From Haladaptatus cibarius D43 (lineage in GTDB: Archaea > Halobacteriota > Halobacteria > Halobacteriales > Haladaptataceae), in assembly GCF_000710615.1 (NCBI RefSeq), contig NZ_JDTH01000011.1, positions 62,001 to 126,000 on the forward strand: a stretch of DNA of 64,000 bases, given 5' to 3'. The notes under the pieces were generated by a model. The model saw only the letters and a list, made by a program, of their open reading frames with translations. It made no database searches and was not told the origin of the DNA. Shown here piece after piece: positions 60,222 through 64,000 of the stretch. Position numbers and translations under genes: made by a program. The stretch's first letter is position 1. Each line of letters begins with the position of its first letter.

Positions 60222-62519
60222 ATGACTGATGACGCGACGACTGAGCAGGTAGGTAACGGGCAATCGCGAGAGCTTTCGCTCCGTCTCACGGTCCCGGAAA
60301 TGGACTGTCCGTCCTGTGCACAGAAGGTCGATAAGAGTCTCCAGCGTGTGGAGGGCATCATCGAGATCACCTTGCAACCGACCACAGGGATGGCCACGGT
60401 TACCTACAACCCCGAATATGTCGCCAAAGCTGACGTCGTTGCGGCCATCGAGAATGCAGGCTACGAGGTTGTTGACGACGAGGGTGACTCCACGGAAGCG
60501 ACTGGTGGCGAGATGGCGATTGCACCGCCATCAGAGATCTGGACGAGTTCACGGGCGATCAAAACGTGGATTGGTGCAGTGTTCGTCACATTTGGGCTTC
60601 TCTTCGAATTCGTCCTCACGGGACAGAATCTCGCCATTGCAAGCGTCCTCAATTACCCACTTACGCTCGCTGATGGGGCATTCCTTGTCGCAATCGCAAT
60701 CAGTGGCTATCCGGTTATTCGCGGTGGGTATTACTCGGCACGGAATCGGAGTCTCGATATCGATCTTCTGATGGGGACGGCGATTCTCGCTGCGACGGGC
60801 ATCGGCTACTTCGTTGAAGCCGCGACGCTAGCCGTTCTCTTCAGCATTGCTGAGTTGCTTGAAGACTATTCGATGGATCGGGCACGGAACTCGCTTCGCG
60901 AGTTGATGGAGCTCTCGCCGGACGAGGCCACTGTCCGCCGGGACGGCGAAGAGGTGACCGTACCAGCCGACGATGTGGAGGTCGGCGAGACTGTTATCGT
61001 CCGTCCCGGGGATAAGATTCCACTTGACGGCGAAGTCATCGATGGTGAGAGCGCCGTTGACGAATCTCCGATTACTGGTGAGAGTGTCCCTGTCGATAAA
61101 ACGATGGGAGATGAGGTGTACGCCGGGAGTATTGCCGAGGGGGGATATCTTGAAATAGACGTCGTCTCCGCTGCAGGTGACTCAACGCTGTCGCGAATCA
61201 TCGAGATGGTTCAGGGCGCCCAAGAGAAGAAGACAGAGAAAGAGCAGTTCGTCGATCGGTTCGCAGGCTACTACACGCCCGTGGTTGTCGCACTGGCCAT
61301 TCTCACCGCCGCGGTCCCGCCGCTCGCATTTGGATGGCCGTGGCAGACGTGGTTCATCCGGGGCCTGACGTTCCTCGTGATAGCCTGTCCTTGTGCGTTC
61401 GTTATTTCGACGCCCGTCTCCGTGGTGTCGGGCATCACGAGTGCTGCAAAGAATGGTGTTCTGATCAAAGGTGGGAATCATCTTGAGGCGATGGGTGAGG
61501 TTGATACCATCGCACTCGACAAAACTGGCACACTCACGAAAGGTGAACTGACTGTCACGGATGTCGTCCCACTCGGAGACTATAACGAAACAGACGCTAT
61601 TCGATACGCTGCCGGACTGGAGCAGCGAAGTGAGCATCCGATTGCGGAAGCAATTCTCACCCATACTGACAAGGCAAACGTGACCGCCCTTCCAGAACCC
61701 GCTGCATTTGAAAGTCTCACCGGAAAGGGGATCCGTGCTGAACTCGAGGGCGACACGTACTATGCAGGCAAGCCCGCACTGTTCGAGGAGCTTGGCTTCG
61801 ACCTGTCGGATACTCACCGTGCGACAGATGGCGGTGCGATGACGAAGGATTCGATAACTGAAGAGAGCAGGGACGTGCTTGTCGATTTGGAACAGGAGGG
61901 TAAAACAGTTGTTCTTGTCGGCACGAAGTCGGATCTGGTGGGTATCGTGGCGATCGCCGACGAGATGCGGCCGGGCGCTGAACGTGCTGTCGAACGCCTG
62001 CACGAACTGGGTGTCACCCACGTGGTGATGTTGACTGGTGACAACGAGGGAACTGCACGAGCGATTGCTGAACAGGTCGGCGTTGATGAGTATCGTGCTG
62101 AACTCCTTCCCGAGGAGAAAGTCGATGCAGTAGAACAACTACAAGCAGAGTATGGCGATGTTGCGATGGTAGGTGACGGTATCAATGATGCGCCAGCCCT
62201 CGCGACCGCTGAAGTGGGTATCGCGATGGGTGCAGCAGGGACTGATACGGCCCTCGAAACGGCGGACATTGCATTGATGGGTGATGATATTGAGAAACTT
62301 CCGTATCTGTACGCGCTGTCGCACAAGGCGAACGGCGTTATCCGACAGAACATTTGGATGAGTCTCGGTATGAAGGCAGTGTTGGCGATTGGCGTGCCGC
62401 TTGGATATGTGAGTGTTGCGCTTGCAGTCGTGGTGGGTGACATGGGGATGAGCCTCGGGGTGACAAGCAACGCGATGCGGCTGTCGCGGCTCAAACCTGA
62501 CCAGTTTTTCGAGTCCTGA
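60222..62519 (+). CDS. P1B-type Zn/Cd/Pb ATPase (ZntA-like) with one HMA domain
   Basis: This 765-residue membrane ATPase has one N-terminal HMA domain with CPSC (C29/C32) and the CPC motif at 389-391 (IACPCAFVISTPVSVVSG). The phosphorylation site DKTGT starts at D433, and the hinge motif GDGINDAPALATAEVGIAMG follows. The stretches FVISTPVSVVSG and DMGMSLGVTSNAMRLSRLKP at the end mark the ZntA (Zn(II)/Cd(II)/Pb(II)) class rather than CopA. It is the third P1B ATPase in the window and follows its HTH-10 regulator. Intact. Confidence 0.93.
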   Translation: MTDDATTEQVGNGQSRELSLRLTVPEMDCPSCAQKVDKSLQRVEGIIEITLQPTTGMATVTYNPEYVAKADVVAAIENAGYEVVDDEGDSTEATGGEMAIAPPSEIWTSSRAIKTWIGAVFVTFGLLFEFVLTGQNLAIASVLNYPLTLADGAFLVAIAISGYPVIRGGYYSARNRSLDIDLLMGTAILAATGIGYFVEAATLAVLFSIAELLEDYSMDRARNSLRELMELSPDEATVRRDGEEVTVPADDVEVGETVIVRPGDKIPLDGEVIDGESAVDESPITGESVPVDKTMGDEVYAGSIAEGGYLEIDVVSAAGDSTLSRIIEMVQGAQEKKTEKEQFVDRFAGYYTPVVVALAILTAAVPPLAFGWPWQTWFIRGLTFLVIACPCAFVISTPVSVVSGITSAAKNGVLIKGGNHLEAMGEVDTIALDKTGTLTKGELTVTDVVPLGDYNETDAIRYAAGLEQRSEHPIAEAILTHTDKANVTALPEPAAFESLTGKGIRAELEGDTYYAGKPALFEELGFDLSDTHRATDGGAMTKDSITEESRDVLVDLEQEGKTVVLVGTKSDLVGIVAIADEMRPGAERAVERLHELGVTHVVMLTGDNEGTARAIAEQVGVDEYRAELLPEEKVDAVEQLQAEYGDVAMVGDGINDAPALATAEVGIAMGAAGTDTALETADIALMGDDIEKLPYLYALSHKANGVIRQNIWMSLGMKAVLAIGVPLGYVSVALAVVVGDMGMSLGVTSNAMRLSRLKPDQFFES

Positions 62520-62677
62520 ACGGCTACTACGTACCCCAAAACGTTTCAGCCGACCATCTCGATACAATCATCCCGGTCTTGAGATCCATTCCCACTCATT
62601 ATCCATTTTCTGAGCTCTCTTCCTAACGAACCACCGTGCGTTTGTCAGCACTCTCTGGAAACGTGCTCGCCTGTGAT

Positions 62678-62941
62678 CTAATCGGCGGGAATAATCGAGG
62701 TCGGTCGATCAGGCTGCCGTGCTGCTTCGACTGAATAGACCAAGCTCCCAGTGAAGAGGATGATACTCCCGATAATGAATAGTGCACTGAGTGGAGACGC
62801 TGTATCGACGAATACCCAATAGAGGGGTGCTGCAATAGAGGGTCCGGCTGCGAGCACTGCGATTTTCGCAACGAGTGGACCACAACACCCACACGTACAG
62901 GAGCCGACGATCGCAGCACTCCCAACCGTACAATAGCGATT
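62678..62941 (-). pseudogene. Cys-cluster two-TM membrane protein without a usable start codon
   Basis: On the minus strand an open frame of 87 codons reads GSAAIVGSCTCGCCGPLVAK, then IAVLAAGPSIAAPLYWVFVD and LSALFIIGSIILFTGSLVYS, ending RPTSIIPAD at a TAG (62678-62680). Two hydrophobic segments and a CTCGCC cluster make it look like a real metal-linked membrane protein. However, in frame it is preceded by TAG (62942-62944) and there is no ATG, GTG or TTG before the Cys cluster. A frameshift or start-codon loss is the likely reason. It converges with the ZntA-type ATPase. Confidence 0.55.
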
Positions 62942-63078
62942 CTATATCCGGTATTTACACTGGACGTGGTGGTGTGTAGTGCACTTCCGTCTTGTGCAAC
63001 ATGGGGTAGTGATACGAACGGATCTCAACTAAGTCAGCCTGGATTCACTGTCGTAAAAATCCGAAATGAGCAGTAGAT

Positions 63079-63462
63079 TCAGTAGTTCTCAACATCGACA
63101 CCTCGGATGTAGTCAAAATCCGAATCACGGGTGACAACAGTGCCACCGATAGACCGAACAATGGCACCAATCATTACATCGGGTGTGCCAACAGGCGTCC
63201 CGCTCTCGCGCAATTCTCGCTGAATTTGTGCTGATTCACGGGCCGCAGTTTCATCAAAATCCAACACAGTCGCCCAGTCAAACGTGTCGAACACGTCGTC
63301 CATCGTCATTGGAGAGTCCGACCACAAGACGCCCCGATACGTCTCATACAATGCGACTGTCGTGGTTGCCAGCATCGTGTCTTCATGGTCGTCCAACCAC
63401 GCTTGTGCACCGTCATCTCCCTCAAGATAGTCGATAAGGAAGCTACTGTCCAAACAGTTCAT
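63079..63462 (-). CDS. PIN-domain toxin (VapC-like)
   Basis: This 127-residue protein has a PIN ribonuclease domain with its acidic residues: D5 in MNCLDSSFLIDYLEG, E40 in ALYETYRG, D94 in GTPVGTPDVMIGAI, and D114 in VVTRDSDF. Start at 63462 gives a normal VapC length. It overlaps its antitoxin gene by 20 bases, the standard vapBC arrangement. It should cleave RNA unless held by the antitoxin. Confidence 0.93.
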   Translation of the reverse strand: MNCLDSSFLIDYLEGDDGAQAWLDDHEDTMLATTTVALYETYRGVLWSDSPMTMDDVFDTFDWATVLDFDETAARESAQIQRELRESGTPVGTPDVMIGAIVRSIGGTVVTRDSDFDYIRGVDVENY

Positions 63463-63676
63463 CCTGTCTCTCTTTGAAATCCTTGTCAAATTCTTCGCGC
63501 TGTTCTTCGTAGGCCTCTCGGAGTCCCGTCCCTTCGAGCTTGCCAAAGCCTTTCCATACGTCCTTTTCGTTACCGAACTCGCGGAGAATCACGTCGGTGA
63601 AACTTTCTCCTTCTCGCTTTCGAGATTTGAGTTTTTCATAGGCCTCTTCGGTGAGACTAATGTTCTTTGTACTCAT
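63443..63676 (-). CDS. VapB-like antitoxin (DUF217 type)
   Basis: This 77-residue protein starts MSTKNISLTEEAYEKLKSRK, a ribbon-helix-helix-like N-terminus for DNA binding, with ESFTDVILREF as the second helix. The C-terminal tail (LREAYEEQREEFDKDFKERQ) is the toxin-binding helix. Upstream ATG codons in a run of cacata repeats add up to four residues. It is expressed first and overlaps the VapC gene. Confidence 0.9.
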   Translation of the reverse strand: MSTKNISLTEEAYEKLKSRKREGESFTDVILREFGNEKDVWKGFGKLEGTGLREAYEEQREEFDKDFKERQDELFGQ

Positions 63677-63688
63677 ACACATACACAT

Positions 63689-64000
63689 ACACAGTACACG
63701 GAGATAAGTGTTGTGTCAACCTTCCAACGTGAGATTAGAGTATAAGCAGAAGTAGACCCTCCCCGGGAGTGCCCAACCAATCTATGTACGGACACTACTC
63801 CCAAAGCAAGCATCTACTCCTCGAGGCAATACTCTGGCTCGAACTTCCATCGGTAGCGCGGATGCATTCAGGTAGAATATATTATCCTGAATCCCTAGCG
63901 CGCCTATTGTCTTCTATTCGCCGACGATCAACGTGCCGGAAGCCCGACCCATCCAATCCTCATCGCTCTACACTCCGACTCTCGTGTAAGTCATGTTGAA
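63689..64000. other. Right-edge stretch without supported gene
   Basis: No convincing gene is visible in these bases on either strand; the longest frames have poor coding character. A gene starting outside the window could be truncated here. Confidence 0.3.

Noticed and set aside
61182-62138. A 318-codon open frame on the minus strand inside the ZntA-type ATPase gene
   Set aside because: It is fully antisense to a clearly conserved ATPase; long antisense frames are normal at this base composition. The translation is rich in His, Arg and Ser without a fold pattern.
63769-63999. A 76-codon plus-strand frame at the right edge
   Set aside because: The translation is Ser/Arg-rich with no fold pattern or start support.

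Overview
The window looks like an accessory island (megaplasmid or genomic island) of a halophilic archaeon of the class Halobacteria. The support is direct: proteins are strongly acidic, many exported proteins carry twin-arginine lipoprotein signals (RR...LAGC type), AT-rich TATA elements sit about 25-35 bases before start codons with little or no leader, and the regulators are typical haloarchaeal types (Lrp-TRASH, HTH-10/Bat-like, PadR, HxlR, DtxR). No rRNA, tRNA or CRISPR array was seen. Base composition shifts from block to block, and broken duplicates and insertion-sequence relics are common.

Layout. 0-4.8 kb: a PH/SHOCT protein, an AT-rich HEPN (R-x4-H) protein, a three-knuckle zinc protein with an MCM-like winged helix, a 46-residue membrane protein, a YdjM-like membrane protein and a PadR regulator. 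4.9-10.2 kb: a module resembling a conjugation or secretion apparatus, with a small pilin-like protein, a large cell-surface protein, a TrbL/VirB6-like membrane protein and a membrane-anchored AAA+ ATPase. 10.2-17.6 kb: a mixed zone with SHOCT and DUF302 proteins, a multicopper oxidase, DUF411 and DsrE proteins, a second 46-residue membrane protein, IS200/IS605-like ends and a truncated copZ. 17.6-24 kb: a VKOR/SPW membrane protein, then copZ, Lrp-TRASH and CopA. 24.6-31 kb: a tightly coupled operon of an HMA chaperone, a complete Dpp/Opp/Nik-type ABC importer and an amphi-Trp protein. 31-49.4 kb: two diverged copies of a small membrane-protein/HTH module, a permease with two YHS domains, a four-helix copper-storage-like protein, a second Lrp-TRASH/copZ pair, TSUP, cupredoxin, CBS, CopB and CDF genes. 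49.8-53.4 kb: a dtxR-oxidase-ZIP-cupredoxin operon. 53.7-62.9 kb: methyltransferase, ACR3/bile-acid-symporter-like carrier, Rdx, DoxX, two HxlR regulators, small Cys-rich proteins and a ZntA-type ATPase under an HTH-10 regulator. 63.1-63.7 kb: a VapBC-like pair.

The main theme is metal and redox homeostasis. Three different P1B ATPases (CPC CopA, CPH CopB, CPC ZntA-like), three intact HMA chaperones and one broken one, two multicopper oxidases, two cupredoxins, Csp-like proteins, ZIP and CDF carriers and several thiol-rich regulators would together sense, chaperone, oxidise, store and export copper and related metals. The signals least explained by known families are: the duplicated 46-residue membrane-protein units with an identical palindrome (which also occurs once as an orphan), the coupling of an HMA chaperone to a peptide/nickel-type importer, the two copies of the HTH/membrane-protein module that have decayed in complementary ways, and a stand-alone IS605/omega-RNA-like hairpin beside a truncated copZ. 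Functional statements are homology inferences made by reading the sequence; no database search was run.
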